DNA of 64,000 nucleotides from an uncultured Eubacterium sp. (GCA_937900695.1 CALCFD010000046.1:12930-76929); one strand, 5' to 3'; shown: positions 16,857 through 26,488, numbered from the stretch's first letter. Notes: generated by a model from the sequence alone, not told the origin. Program-made: numbers and translations.

Positions 16857-18224
16857 TTATTCTCCTTGTTTTTCTTCCTTATTATTATCATCATTATTAA
16901 TTTCAGATTTTGGCTTAATAGTCATAATTATACGTTCAATACGTCTATCCTTAACATTAACGACCTCAAATTCATAATTTTCATAAGTCACAACAATTTT
17001 TTCATCAGGATCATCATCAGGAATTTCACCTAAAATATCTATAATTAAGCCACCTACAGTCTCACTTGTTTCTGAATCAAGAGTAGTATGAAGTTCTTCA
17101 TTAATATCATCTAAGTCCATATAACCATCAATTAAAAACTTATTTGGCCCTATCTCTTCAATTTCATGTTCTTCTTCATCATACTCATCATCGATATCTC
17201 CCATAACTTCTTCGATGATATCTTCCATAGTAACAATACCGCTAAATCCACCATATTCATCGATTAAAATAGCAATATGTTGCTTAGTCTTTTGTAATTC
17301 AAAAAACAATGAGTCAATGTTTTTTGTCTCAGGCACGAAAAATGGATCTCTTAATATTTCTTTTACATCTACATTATCAAATCCATCAATTCTCGCTTTT
17401 CGTAAAAAATCTTTAATATTTAAAATACCTATGATATTATCACTGTCATCATCATATACAGGAATACGAGAATATCTCATTTCCATAAGCTCTTCAATAT
17501 ACTCTTCAGTTTCATCTTGAATGTCAATTGAGAAGACATCTGTTCTAGGAGTCATAATTTCATAAGCTAGCTTATCATCAAATGCAAATATAGAATTTAT
17601 CATCTTCTTTCCTTCTTCTTTTAATGCACCTGATTCTTGACCTATTTCAAGCATAGAAATAACATCTTCCTCTGAAAAAGACTCTTCATATATTCCTGTT
17701 TTTTGTCTACATATAATCAATACTACATTAGTTAATCCACTTATCAAAACAACAAATGGCTTATTGATAATCATCATAAAGTTAGCATATCCTGCCAGTG
17801 CAAAAGCCACTCCCTCTGCATGTTGTCTCGCAATTTGTCTTGGCAAAAACACACCAAATACTAAAAAAACAATTGAACATAACAAAGCAGTTATAAGTAT
17901 CGCTATAGCCTTGGCAACTGGGAAATTGTGACTATTAAAAAAACCATAAATTAATGACAAGTGATTAGTTATAATCATCTGTCCGACTAAAAATGCTGAA
18001 AAACCTATCATCGCTATAGTCGTAGCTAAAATCCTAAATGATTTTTCAGATAAAACTACAATTTTTTGGGCTTTAGAATTACCTTCCTCTGCCATAGCCT
18101 TTATGTGATTACGATTAACATCTCCTATAGCCCTTTGTACCGCAGACATTAATCCACACAAAACAAGTAAGACTATAGATATACCGATTTCAATACCAGC
18201 TATAATACCGGGGTCAGGGTTCAT
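16857..18224 (-). CDS. hemolysin-family (CNNM/CorC-like) membrane protein with CBS pair
   Basis: A 455-residue protein. Residues ~5-190 are a DUF21/CNNM membrane domain. Residues ~205-330 hold two CBS motifs (YEIMTPRTDVFSIDIQDE, then RIPVYDDDSDNIIGILNIKD and HIAILIDEYGGFSGIVTMED). A CorC_HlyC domain follows at ~345-430 (FLIDGYMDLDDINEEL). Members of this family act in Mg2+ homeostasis or export; the hemolysin name is historical. The start has a good AAGGAG. The gene directly follows trhP (1 bp). Confidence 0.93.
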   Translation of the reverse strand: MNPDPGIIAGIEIGISIVLLVLCGLMSAVQRAIGDVNRNHIKAMAEEGNSKAQKIVVLSEKSFRILATTIAMIGFSAFLVGQMIITNHLSLIYGFFNSHNFPVAKAIAILITALLCSIVFLVFGVFLPRQIARQHAEGVAFALAGYANFMMIINKPFVVLISGLTNVVLIICRQKTGIYEESFSEEDVISMLEIGQESGALKEEGKKMINSIFAFDDKLAYEIMTPRTDVFSIDIQDETEEYIEELMEMRYSRIPVYDDDSDNIIGILNIKDFLRKARIDGFDNVDVKEILRDPFFVPETKNIDSLFFELQKTKQHIAILIDEYGGFSGIVTMEDIIEEVMGDIDDEYDEEEHEIEEIGPNKFLIDGYMDLDDINEELHTTLDSETSETVGGLIIDILGEIPDDDPDEKIVVTYENYEFEVVNVKDRRIERIIMTIKPKSEINNDDNNKEEKQGE

Positions 18225-18225
18225 T

Positions 18226-19455
18226 TTATTTCTCCTTTCGTTTACGAAGCATAAATCCTTCTTTTACTGGATGCTCCATCTTTATCTTCAAAATTTGTTG
18301 TGGATGTGGTGCAGCTTCAAGATCATTGCCTTCTTCATCCTTTAAATAATCTAATTTTTGTACCCAAAAATCAGTATATGGGCCAAATACTTCGATTTCA
18401 TCACCAAATACCATTTTATTTCTCTGCTCTACAGTAGCTATTTTAGTTTCTTTATCATAATCTAAAACTTTACCGATAAAGTCATATTCTCTAGTGTATG
18501 CACTTGTCTCATAATTTTGAGCTTCATTAGATGCCTTCCCATAATAAAATCCTGTAGTAAAGTCCCTATGGCTAACTTTTTTTAACTCTGTTAACCAATC
18601 TGGATTAAACTGATAGTTTTCTGGATCTTCATAATATTTATCAATTGCTTTTCTATATACTCCTACTACAGTTGCTACATAAAATGCACTTTTCATACGA
18701 CCTTCAATTTTAGCAGAAGATATCCCTGCTTTAACTAAGTCTGGAATATGCTCAATCATACATAAATCCTTAGAGTTCATAATATATGTCCCTCTTTCAT
18801 CTTCTTCAATTGGATATTCTTCGCCTGGTCGTTGTTCTTCTACAATTTTATACTTCCATCTACAAGGATGTGCACATTCACCTTTATTAGCATCTCTTTG
18901 AATCATAAAATTACTTAAAAGGCATCTACCAGAATATGAAATACACATTGCTCCTTGAATAAATGCTTCAGTATCAAGCTCTACTGGAATTTTTTCTCTC
19001 ATAGTAATCATTTCTTCTAAAGATAATTCTCTAGCCATCACTACTCTCTTAACTCCCTGTTTTGCCCAAAACTCTGCCGTTTTGTAGTTAGTTAAATTGG
19101 CCTGTGTACTTAGATGGATTTCAGCATTTGGTATTATTTTTTTCACCATCATAATTGTTCCCGGATCAGATACAATAAAAGCATCGATACCAAGATCTTT
19201 GATATCATAAAGATATCTCTCAAGTGCTTCAATATCATAATTATGAGGAAAAATATTCAGTGTTAAATGACACTTTTTCCCATGATCATGAACATATTTA
19301 ATTCCTTCAATCATCTCTTCTTTGGAGAAATTGCCAGCACCTGCTCTTAAGCTGAAAACTTCTCCTCCAAAATATACTGCATCGGCACCATAATCAATTG
19401 CAGTTTTTAATTTTTCTAAATCTCCCGCAGGAGCTAATAATTCTATTTTTTCCAT
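18226..19455 (-). CDS. trhP: peptidase U32-family tRNA 5-hydroxyuridine synthase (TrhP-type)
   Basis: A 409-residue U32 protein, starting KIELLAPAGDLEKLKTAIDYGADAVYFGG when read in two pieces, with the U32 signature EAFIQGAMCISYSGRCLLS and cluster-type ECAHPCRWKY. U32 proteins of this branch (YrrO/YrrN in Bacillus, YegQ/TrhP in Escherichia coli) hydroxylate U34 of certain tRNAs to ho5U using prephenate, rather than acting as proteases. The immediate neighbour is an O-methyltransferase matching TrmR, which methylates ho5U to mo5U, and mltG precedes both, as in Bacillus (yrrL-yrrM-yrrN/O). That neighbourhood supports the specific assignment. Only one U32 gene is present here, whereas Bacillus has two. 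Confidence 0.85.
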   Translation of the reverse strand: MEKIELLAPAGDLEKLKTAIDYGADAVYFGGEVFSLRAGAGNFSKEEMIEGIKYVHDHGKKCHLTLNIFPHNYDIEALERYLYDIKDLGIDAFIVSDPGTIMMVKKIIPNAEIHLSTQANLTNYKTAEFWAKQGVKRVVMARELSLEEMITMREKIPVELDTEAFIQGAMCISYSGRCLLSNFMIQRDANKGECAHPCRWKYKIVEEQRPGEEYPIEEDERGTYIMNSKDLCMIEHIPDLVKAGISSAKIEGRMKSAFYVATVVGVYRKAIDKYYEDPENYQFNPDWLTELKKVSHRDFTTGFYYGKASNEAQNYETSAYTREYDFIGKVLDYDKETKIATVEQRNKMVFGDEIEVFGPYTDFWVQKLDYLKDEEGNDLEAAPHPQQILKIKMEHPVKEGFMLRKRKEK

Positions 19456-19462
19456 TTATCCT

Positions 19463-20158
19463 CTATTCCTTTATATAACTTATTGTTACTCCATCACCAA
19501 CAGGTAAAATAGATGTATTAACTTCCTTTAAACCTGTAATATAATCTATAAATTGACGCATATTTTTTATATTAGTTCTATGTTTATCTCTAACATCATA
19601 ACTGTCATCAACAGTCATCCCTCTCATCAAAACATTGTCGCAAAAAATAATTGCACCTGGATTTACTTGATCTTTTAGCTTATGCCAAAACTCTAAATAG
19701 TGACTTTTGGCCCCATCTATAAATACAAAATCAAATTTTTCCTGCTTACCATCTATACATTTTTTTCTAAGCAAGTCCATATTTTCTCTGGCATCACCCT
19801 CTAAGATTGTGATTCTATCCTCTACTTGAAAATCTTTTAAAGTTACAACAGCTCTTTCTATCATTTCAGGAGCTCTTTCCATGGTTATAACCTTACAATT
19901 AGGTACAGTTTTAGCCATAACAACACTACTATAGCCAATAGCTGTTCCCACTTCTAAGATATTTTTGGGCTTTAAAATATTTAAAATAGAAATCATAAGT
20001 GTTTCAACATCTCTTTGTACTATAGGTATATATTTATCCTCTGCTTCAAGTCTCATACGCCAAAGTTTTTGATCGATAGGGATATAGCGTTGCTCTATAT
20101 ATTCTGTCACCTTTTCATTGGTGATATTTCTCATACTATATTTATTTCGTTCTAACAT
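19463..20158 (-). CDS. trmR: O-methyltransferase, tRNA 5-hydroxyuridine methyltransferase (TrmR-type)
   Basis: A SAM-dependent methyltransferase of 231 residues in the COG4122 family. The SAM site shows ILEVGTAIGYSSVVMA, and the metal-binding acidic residues occur in FVFIDGAKSHY and IIFCDNVLMRG. Bacillus TrmR (YrrM) methylates ho5U34 to 5-methoxyuridine, widening wobble decoding. The order mltG-trmR-trhP matches Bacillus, which is why I prefer this over a generic small-molecule methyltransferase. Confidence 0.85.
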   Translation of the reverse strand: MLERNKYSMRNITNEKVTEYIEQRYIPIDQKLWRMRLEAEDKYIPIVQRDVETLMISILNILKPKNILEVGTAIGYSSVVMAKTVPNCKVITMERAPEMIERAVVTLKDFQVEDRITILEGDARENMDLLRKKCIDGKQEKFDFVFIDGAKSHYLEFWHKLKDQVNPGAIIFCDNVLMRGMTVDDSYDVRDKHRTNIKNMRQFIDYITGLKEVNTSILPVGDGVTISYIKE

Positions 20159-20160
20159 AA

Positions 20161-21213
20161 TTATTTTTTACCTGGATTCTTTTTAATATATTCTTTATAT
20201 GCCTTATCAAAAGCCTTTTTATCCTTTAAAAACTCCTCATAAGTTTTAGAAAAGACATTTGTACCATCAAGCTTGTCTGTTGCTACAAAATATAAATAAT
20301 CTGTGTCAGCTGGATAAAGAGCTGCTTCTATTGCTGCTTTACCTGGTGAACAAATAGGTCCTGGTGGTAATCCTTTATTTGTATAAGGATTATAATCTGA
20401 TACAACTTTAGTATCTGCCAAACTGGCTTTAATTTTTTCTTCACCTGTAATATACGCTAAAATGCTGTCCATCTGTAGAGGCATGCCAACCTTTAATCTA
20501 TTGTAAATAACGCTCGCAACATTTTTCTTATCTTCATCTGTCTTTGCTTCTCTTTCAATAATTGAAGCAACAGTCATAACTTCTAAAACAGATTTATTCA
20601 TTTTTTTAGCTTGAGCATAATATTCATCAGTAAATATTTTATCAAACTGTTTTAACATTACATCTATAACTTGGTGAGCATTAGCATCTAAATCAACTTG
20701 ATAAGTTTCAGGATATAAAAAACCTTCTAGGCGATTTGCTCTATTTGGTATACCTTCTAAAAACTTATAGTTAAATTTACCAATAGCTACTTCTTTTAAA
20801 AAATCTTTTTTTGTTACTACATTCCCTTTGGATAAAATATTAGCATCCTTTTCTAATGTGTTTCCATCAGGAATGGTAAATACCTTGCCTACTGTTTCAC
20901 CATTTCTAATCATATCCATCTGTTCCTTCATGGACATACTCTTTTTAACAGCATACTGCCCTGCCTTATACTGACCATCATATCCTGTAAGCTTTGATTT
21001 AATCTTAAAATAAAACTTGCTTTTAATAGTACCCTTTTCGCTTAAAGAATTTGCTATCTGATCAGTTGTACTTCCTTGCTCAACTTTTACTATTTCAATC
21101 TTTTTATTATCCTTATCAACTGGCCCAGATAATATCATATTACCCACAATACCAACTAATAAAACTGCAATTATAATTCCTAATACAATTATAAGCTTTT
21201 TTTTAGATTTCAT
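20161..21213 (-). CDS. mltG: endolytic transglycosylase MltG
   Basis: Membrane-anchored lytic transglycosylase that cuts nascent peptidoglycan strands. A single N-terminal membrane helix (residues ~6-28, LIIVLGIIIAVLLVGIVGN) is followed by a LysM-like part (~40-110) and the YceG catalytic domain with SIIEREAKTDED (catalytic Glu) and YNPYTNKGLPPGPICSPG. Its 350 residues are typical. The start has AAGGAG five nt upstream. It follows the efp stem-loop by about 20 bp; no separate strong promoter is obvious, so expression may partly depend on read-through from efp. Confidence 0.95.
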   Translation of the reverse strand: MKSKKKLIIVLGIIIAVLLVGIVGNMILSGPVDKDNKKIEIVKVEQGSTTDQIANSLSEKGTIKSKFYFKIKSKLTGYDGQYKAGQYAVKKSMSMKEQMDMIRNGETVGKVFTIPDGNTLEKDANILSKGNVVTKKDFLKEVAIGKFNYKFLEGIPNRANRLEGFLYPETYQVDLDANAHQVIDVMLKQFDKIFTDEYYAQAKKMNKSVLEVMTVASIIEREAKTDEDKKNVASVIYNRLKVGMPLQMDSILAYITGEEKIKASLADTKVVSDYNPYTNKGLPPGPICSPGKAAIEAALYPADTDYLYFVATDKLDGTNVFSKTYEEFLKDKKAFDKAYKEYIKKNPGKK

Positions 21214-21225
21214 AAAAACTCCTTA

Positions 21226-21259
21226 TAATTTCTAAAAGGGACGCAAAATTTTGCGTCCC
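21226..21259 (-). terminator. stem-loop after efp, probable partial terminator
   Basis: A perfect 22-nt palindrome, GGGACGCAAAA/TTTTGCGTCCC (21238-21259), 17 bp past the efp stop. On the minus strand it is followed by only four U residues before AGAAATT. The stem is strong and the U tract weak, consistent with a leaky terminator or an RNA-stabilising hairpin between efp and mltG. Confidence 0.7.
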
Positions 21260-21276
21260 ATCCGGTCAATATCTTC

Positions 21277-21837
21277 TTATTTAGATCTTCCTAAATATTC
21301 ACCTGTTCTAGTGTCAATCTGGATAACTTCTCCTTCTTCGATAAAGATAGGAACCTGTACAACAGCACCTGTCTCAACAGTTGCAGCCTTAGTTACATTT
21401 GTAGCTGTATCACCCTTAACACCTGGTTCAGTTTCTGTTACCGCAAGGTCAACAAAATTTGGTGCTTCTACAATAAATGGTGCTCCTTGATAGAATTTTA
21501 AAGTTGCCTCATCATTTTCTCTTAGATACTTCATAGCATCTTCACACTGTTCAGCTGAAACTGGAATCTGTTCATAAGTTTCATTGTCCATGAAGTAATA
21601 AAGCTCGCCATCATTGTATAGATACTGCATGTGCTTAGTTTCAATATGAGCTTTAGGGAACTTATCATTTGGATTAAATGCTTCTTCTCTTGTTGCTCCA
21701 GTAAGAATGTTTCTGTATTTAGTTCTTACAAATGCTGCACCTTTACCTGGTTTAACATGCTGAAAATCTAAAACAACATGTGGTTCTCCGTTTAACTGGA
21801 ATGTAATACCTTTTCTGAAATCTCCTGCACTAATCAT
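21277..21837 (-). CDS. efp: elongation factor P
   Basis: Relieves ribosome stalling at proline stretches. The 186 residues fold as three beta-barrel domains; the loop HVKPGKGAAFVRTK carries the lysine (in PGKG) that is modified in some bacteria. The C-terminal signature has QIDTRTGEYLGRS. No modification enzymes (EpmA/EpmB, EarP, YmfI) are seen nearby. The gene has its own strong promoter and a GGAGAG Shine-Dalgarno. It may matter for the polyproline-rich surface protein at 63273-63929, though that is only a thought. Confidence 0.98.
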   Translation of the reverse strand: MISAGDFRKGITFQLNGEPHVVLDFQHVKPGKGAAFVRTKYRNILTGATREEAFNPNDKFPKAHIETKHMQYLYNDGELYYFMDNETYEQIPVSAEQCEDAMKYLRENDEATLKFYQGAPFIVEAPNFVDLAVTETEPGVKGDTATNVTKAATVETGAVVQVPIFIEEGEVIQIDTRTGEYLGRSK

Positions 21838-21879
21838 ATATTCTCTCCATTTCTAATTATTTACATTTTACTGTTAAAT

Positions 21880-21908
21880 ATTATACCAAAATCTATAGCT
21901 ATTGCCAA
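21880..21908 (-). promoter_or_regulatory. sigma-A promoter of efp
   Basis: Minus strand: TTGGCA (complement of 21903-21908), 17-bp spacer, TATAAT (complement of 21880-21885), 42 nt before the efp start. Confidence 0.85.
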
Positions 21909-21919
21909 CCCTTACATCA

Positions 21920-22249
21920 TTAATCTATAGTAATTACATCACCTAAAATTTTATAAACATCCTGTATCATAATTGAAAATCTCATCTGGCACTGTAAATA
22001 ATCAGCTGCAACAGGATCACTCATTACAATACCTGAAAGCTTTTGGATACTTTCCATTATTTCACCTTCAACTTCTTGTCCAAGCATCTGCTTAGTCTGC
22101 ATTTGAATCTGCTTATCTAAAAAATCTTTCATCATCTTATCAAGTTCAGGATTTTCCTTTACCTTATCTGATGCTGCTTTATACTGTTTATATTCTTCTG
22201 ACTGCTTAATAGCATTACTTAAGTTATGTGCTTCTTCATATACATTCAT
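21920..22249 (-). CDS. YlbF/YmcA-family regulator
   Basis: A small helical protein of 109 residues matching the Com_YlbF family (MNVYEEAHNLSNAIKQSEEY, PELDKMMKDFLDKQIQMQ). In Bacillus, YlbF with YmcA and YaaT forms the Y-complex that guides RNase Y in mRNA maturation and affects competence and biofilm. It follows the RNase J gene by 3 bp, so two RNA-turnover factors share an operon. Whether it is YlbF or YmcA is not decided. Confidence 0.88.
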   Translation of the reverse strand: MNVYEEAHNLSNAIKQSEEYKQYKAASDKVKENPELDKMMKDFLDKQIQMQTKQMLGQEVEGEIMESIQKLSGIVMSDPVAADYLQCQMRFSIMIQDVYKILGDVITID

Positions 22250-22252
22250 TTT

Positions 22253-23986
22253 CTATACCTCCATAAATATAGGCAATATAACTGGATTTCTCTTAGTCTT
22301 TTCATAAATAAACTTTCTTAGTTCATCCTTAACTCCTGTTTTCATCGCATTCCAGTCATTACCTCTTTTTGTTCTCTTTGTAGTCTGTTCTAAAGAATGT
22401 CTAGCAACTTCAGTTGCCTCGTAAATCAAGCCCTCATTTTCTCTTACGTATACAAAACCTCTAGAAATTATATCAGGTCCAGATACAACTTCTCCACTGA
22501 TCTTGTCAATAGCCGCTACAACTATGATAAGACCTGATTCAGAAAGCATTCTTCTATCTCTTAAAACTATATTTCCAACATCACCTACACCAAGGCCATC
22601 TACCATTACAGCTCCTGCAGCTACACTTTCCTTTGTCATTTTTGCTGATCTCTTTGATAGCTCAAGACAGTCGCCATTTTCCATGATAAATATGTTCTTT
22701 CTATTCATCCCAAGATCCATAGCAATTTCTGCTGCAGCTTCAAGATGCCTATATTCACCATGCACAGGCATAAAATACTTAGGCTTAATTAAAGAGTGAA
22801 TTAGCTTTAGCTCTTCTCTGCATGCATGGCCTGAAACATGCGTATCTGCAATGTCTGAATAGATAACTCTAGCTCCCTTTTCAATTAATTTATTTACTAC
22901 ATTTGAAACCATTTTTTCATTTCCTGGAACAGGAGTAGAGCTTAAAATAATAACATCGTCTTTTTTAATCTCAATAGCCTTATGATCAGAATTTGCCATT
23001 CTTGCCAAAGCCGACATAGGCTCACCCTGACTACCTGTAGTAATAATAACTAACTCCTTATCAGGAATGTTTTTCGTTTTATTAATATCCACCATCGTAT
23101 TAGCAGGAATTTTTAAATATCCTAGCTCAACGGCAAGAGTAACAACATTTACCATGCTTCTTCCAGAAAAAGCAATTTTTCTATTGAACTTTACTGCATT
23201 ATCCACGATTTTCTGAATACGATGGACATTTGAAGAAAACGTAGAAACTATTATTCTCGTACGTGCTCCCCTAAAAATAGTCTCTAATGTATTACCAACT
23301 TTTTGTTCAGACTCAGTAAAACCAGGTCTAGCTGCATTAGTACTATCTGACATCATAAGAAGTACTCCCTTTGAACCGATTTCTGCAAGCTTTGACAAGT
23401 CAATCGGTTCACCATCTACAGGTGTATAGTCTATCTTAAAGTCTCCAGTATGAAAAACTCTACCTACAGGTGTATCAATCGAAAGACATATAGCATCTGC
23501 AATAGAATGAGTTGTTCTTATAGTTTCAATCTTAAATACTCCCAAATTGATCTTATCACCAGCATTGATATTATGTAGTTTACCTGAAATACCATGTTCC
23601 TCAAATTTATTTTTTATAAGTCCAATAGGAAGCTTTGTACCATAAATAGGTACGTTTAATTTCTTTACTAAATAAGGTATCGCTCCAATATGATCCTCAT
23701 GCCCGTGAGTAATAATCATACCCCTTATCTTTTTAGCATTTTTTATTAGATATGTAAAATCAGGAATAACTACGTCAATTCCAAACATATCATCATCAGG
23801 AAAAGATAAACCACAGTCTATTATGATAATATCATTTCCGTACTCTAGGAGTGTCATATTTTTTCCTATTTCATTTAATCCTCCAATAGGAATGACCTTT
23901 AATTTTTTCTCCTGCTTTGGTTGCTTAGGCAGAAAACCTTTTTTCTGCCTATTATTGCCATTGTTTTTATTAGTCTTTTTTTCCAT
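22253..23986 (-). CDS. rnj: ribonuclease J
   Basis: Metallo-beta-lactamase/beta-CASP RNase with 5'-3' exo and endo activity in mRNA decay and rRNA processing. Of 577 residues, the first ~30 are a basic Lys/Asn/Gln extension. The zinc motif HGHEDHIG is at ~94-101, FHTGDFKID follows, and beta-CASP motifs appear with GSQGEPMSALARMA and PVHGEYRHL. Only one RNase J gene is in view; B. subtilis has two. The Shine-Dalgarno AAAGGAC is inside a small hairpin, described separately. Confidence 0.96.
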   Translation of the reverse strand: MEKKTNKNNGNNRQKKGFLPKQPKQEKKLKVIPIGGLNEIGKNMTLLEYGNDIIIIDCGLSFPDDDMFGIDVVIPDFTYLIKNAKKIRGMIITHGHEDHIGAIPYLVKKLNVPIYGTKLPIGLIKNKFEEHGISGKLHNINAGDKINLGVFKIETIRTTHSIADAICLSIDTPVGRVFHTGDFKIDYTPVDGEPIDLSKLAEIGSKGVLLMMSDSTNAARPGFTESEQKVGNTLETIFRGARTRIIVSTFSSNVHRIQKIVDNAVKFNRKIAFSGRSMVNVVTLAVELGYLKIPANTMVDINKTKNIPDKELVIITTGSQGEPMSALARMANSDHKAIEIKKDDVIILSSTPVPGNEKMVSNVVNKLIEKGARVIYSDIADTHVSGHACREELKLIHSLIKPKYFMPVHGEYRHLEAAAEIAMDLGMNRKNIFIMENGDCLELSKRSAKMTKESVAAGAVMVDGLGVGDVGNIVLRDRRMLSESGLIIVVAAIDKISGEVVSGPDIISRGFVYVRENEGLIYEATEVARHSLEQTTKRTKRGNDWNAMKTGVKDELRKFIYEKTKRNPVILPIFMEV

Positions 23987-23989
23987 TGT

Positions 23990-24013
23990 CCGTCCTTTCT
24001 TGAGAAGGACCGG
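23990..24013 (-). promoter_or_regulatory. hairpin over the RNase J ribosome-binding site
   Basis: In the leuS-rnj gap the message can pair GTCCTT (from 24010-24005) with AAGGAC (from 23997-23992) around a 7-nt loop, extended by CC/GG pairs across a bulge. The 3' arm is the Shine-Dalgarno of rnj. The structure could lower translation or serve as a processing site; this is inference. Confidence 0.45.
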
Positions 24014-24016
24014 AGA

Positions 24017-26488
24017 TTATTTTACAACTATGTTGACTAGTTTGTTAGGTACAGCGATAATTTTTACAACGTTCTTACCCTCTACCAAAGCTTTAATTGA
24101 ATCTTCGTTCATACAAACTTGCTCCAGTTCTTCTCTTGATAGTCCATTATTAACGTCAAGCTTTTCTTTAACTTTTCCGTTTATTTGAACTACTATCTCT
24201 ATAGTATCTTTTACCATAGCTTTTTCATCTATCTCTGGCCATGATTGTAAATGAACTGATTCTTCAAATCCTAAGCCATACCATAGTTCTTCACATAAAT
24301 GTGGTGTAAATGGAGCTAATAACAATACTAATTTATTTAAAACGTCCCTAAATAATTCAGAATTAAATTCTGGTAGCTCCTTGTACTTATACATTTCATT
24401 TACAAGTTCCATAATAGATGAAATAGCTGTATTAAAGTTAAATCTATCTCCTATATCTTCGCCTACCTTTTTGATAGTCGTATTTAGTACGTATAGTAAC
24501 TCTTTGTCCGCCTTTGTAGCAGGATCTACCTTAGCTATAACATTTCCATATTTTTCAATATTCTCATATACAAGTCTATATACTCTGTTTATAAATCTAT
24601 ATGATCCTTCGACTCCCTCATCAGACCAATCTAATTCCTTTTCTGGAGGAGCAGCAAATAAGATAAATAATCTTGCAGTATCTGCACCATATTTTTCAAT
24701 AATTTCTGATGGTGCAACTACATTGCCTTTAGATTTACTCATCTTTGTACCATCCTTAATAACCATTCCTTGAGTTAATAAGTTTGCAAATGGCTCTGTA
24801 TATTCAACAAGGCCCAAGTCATGAAATACCATCATGAAAAATCTTGCATACATTAAGTGCAAAATAGCATGTTCCACACCTCCTATATACTGATCTACGT
24901 TCATCCAATATTTAGCTTTATCCTTATCAAATACAACCTTATCATTTTTAGCATCACAGTATCTTAAGAAATACCAAGAAGAATCTAAAAATGTATCCAT
25001 TGTATCCATTTCTCTTCTTGCTGGTTTACCGCATTTTGGACATACTGCTTTTGCAAAATCCTTGCTTGTTGTAAGTGGTGATTCTCCCTTACCTGTAAAT
25101 TCTACGTCTTTTGGTAATACCACAGGTAGATTTTCTTCTTTTTCAGGAACCCAACCACAATCCTCACAGTAAATCATTGGAATTGGTGTACCCCAATATC
25201 TCTGTCTTGAAATTAACCAGTCACGAAGTCTATAGTTTACAGTTTTCTTGCCTATTCCTTCCTTATCTAGTTTTTCAATCATTTTTTCGATAGCTTCTAG
25301 ATTATTCATGCCATCAAATTCACCTGAGTTTATCATCTCACCTTCGGCAACAAAAGCTTCCTTTAAATCATTAATATCGATATTTGAATCTTTTGGTAAT
25401 ACTACAGGTATAATATCTAAACCAAATTTTTTAGCAAAATCAAAATCTCTTTGATCATGTGCAGGCACGGCCATAATAGCACCAGTTCCATAACCCATCA
25501 GTACATAATCAGAAATAAATATAGGAATTTTCTTATCGTTTACTGGATTTATACAGTATTTACCTATAAATACGCCTGTTTTTTCATTAGTAGTACTTGT
25601 TCTTTCGATTTCGCTCATGTGTTGAACTTTATCTAGATACTCATCTACTTCCTTTTCATATTCAGTTCCTGCAACTAATTCCTTTACATAAGGATGTTCC
25701 GGAGCAAGTACCATATATGTTGCGCCATAAAGAGTGTCTACACGAGTTGTAAAAATATCTAAAACCTTATCAAATCCATCAATTTTAAACTCTACTTCCG
25801 CACCTATTGACTTGCCAATCCAGTTTTTTTGCATTACTTTAACCTTATTTGGCCAACCAGGTAAATTATCTAACCCTTCTAATAATCTTTCTGCATAATC
25901 AGTAATCTTAAAATACCATTGTGAAAGGTTTTTCTTACCTACTACTGAATCACATCTTTCACACTTACCATCTACTACCTGCTCATTTGCTAGTACTGTT
26001 TGACAGCTAGGACACCAGTTAACTGGATTTTCTTTTTTATATGCCAATCCCTTATTATAAAACTGAATAAAAATCCACTGCATCCATTTGTAGTATTCTG
26101 GTGTGCATGTTGCAACTTGTCTATCCCAATCATAAGAAAGACCTAATTCCTTAAGCTGTTCTGTCATTTCAGCCATATTCTCGTAAGTCCATTTCGCTGG
26201 TTCTAGACCATGTTTAATAGCTGCATTTTCTGCAGGAAGACCAAATGCATCATATCCCATAGGATGTAATACATTAAATCCTTTCATGGTTTTAAATCTT
26301 GCTAAAACGTCTCCAATAGAATAATTTCTTACATGACCCATATGAAGCTTTCCTGATGGATATGGGAACATTTCAAGGACATAGTACTTTTTCTTGTTTT
26401 CATCTTCCGTCACTTTATATATATTACTTTTTTCCCATTCCTTTTGCCATTTTTTTTCTATCTTAGCAAAATCATATCTTTCGTTCAT
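24017..26488 (-). CDS. leuS: leucyl-tRNA synthetase
   Basis: Class Ia synthetase of 823 residues. The HIGH-type motif is PSGKLHMGHVRNYS near residue 42, the CP1 editing domain occupies ~220-420 (TTRVDTLYGATYMVLAPEHP when read in parts), and KMSKS appears as GTKMSKSKGNV. Zinc-type cysteine pairs are seen (CPSCQ, CERCD; CEDCG, CPKCG). It follows rsfS by 3 bp with no room for a T-box, so it relies on the long upstream operon promoter. Confidence 0.98.
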   Translation of the reverse strand: MNERYDFAKIEKKWQKEWEKSNIYKVTEDENKKKYYVLEMFPYPSGKLHMGHVRNYSIGDVLARFKTMKGFNVLHPMGYDAFGLPAENAAIKHGLEPAKWTYENMAEMTEQLKELGLSYDWDRQVATCTPEYYKWMQWIFIQFYNKGLAYKKENPVNWCPSCQTVLANEQVVDGKCERCDSVVGKKNLSQWYFKITDYAERLLEGLDNLPGWPNKVKVMQKNWIGKSIGAEVEFKIDGFDKVLDIFTTRVDTLYGATYMVLAPEHPYVKELVAGTEYEKEVDEYLDKVQHMSEIERTSTTNEKTGVFIGKYCINPVNDKKIPIFISDYVLMGYGTGAIMAVPAHDQRDFDFAKKFGLDIIPVVLPKDSNIDINDLKEAFVAEGEMINSGEFDGMNNLEAIEKMIEKLDKEGIGKKTVNYRLRDWLISRQRYWGTPIPMIYCEDCGWVPEKEENLPVVLPKDVEFTGKGESPLTTSKDFAKAVCPKCGKPARREMDTMDTFLDSSWYFLRYCDAKNDKVVFDKDKAKYWMNVDQYIGGVEHAILHLMYARFFMMVFHDLGLVEYTEPFANLLTQGMVIKDGTKMSKSKGNVVAPSEIIEKYGADTARLFILFAAPPEKELDWSDEGVEGSYRFINRVYRLVYENIEKYGNVIAKVDPATKADKELLYVLNTTIKKVGEDIGDRFNFNTAISSIMELVNEMYKYKELPEFNSELFRDVLNKLVLLLAPFTPHLCEELWYGLGFEESVHLQSWPEIDEKAMVKDTIEIVVQINGKVKEKLDVNNGLSREELEQVCMNEDSIKALVEGKNVVKIIAVPNKLVNIVVK

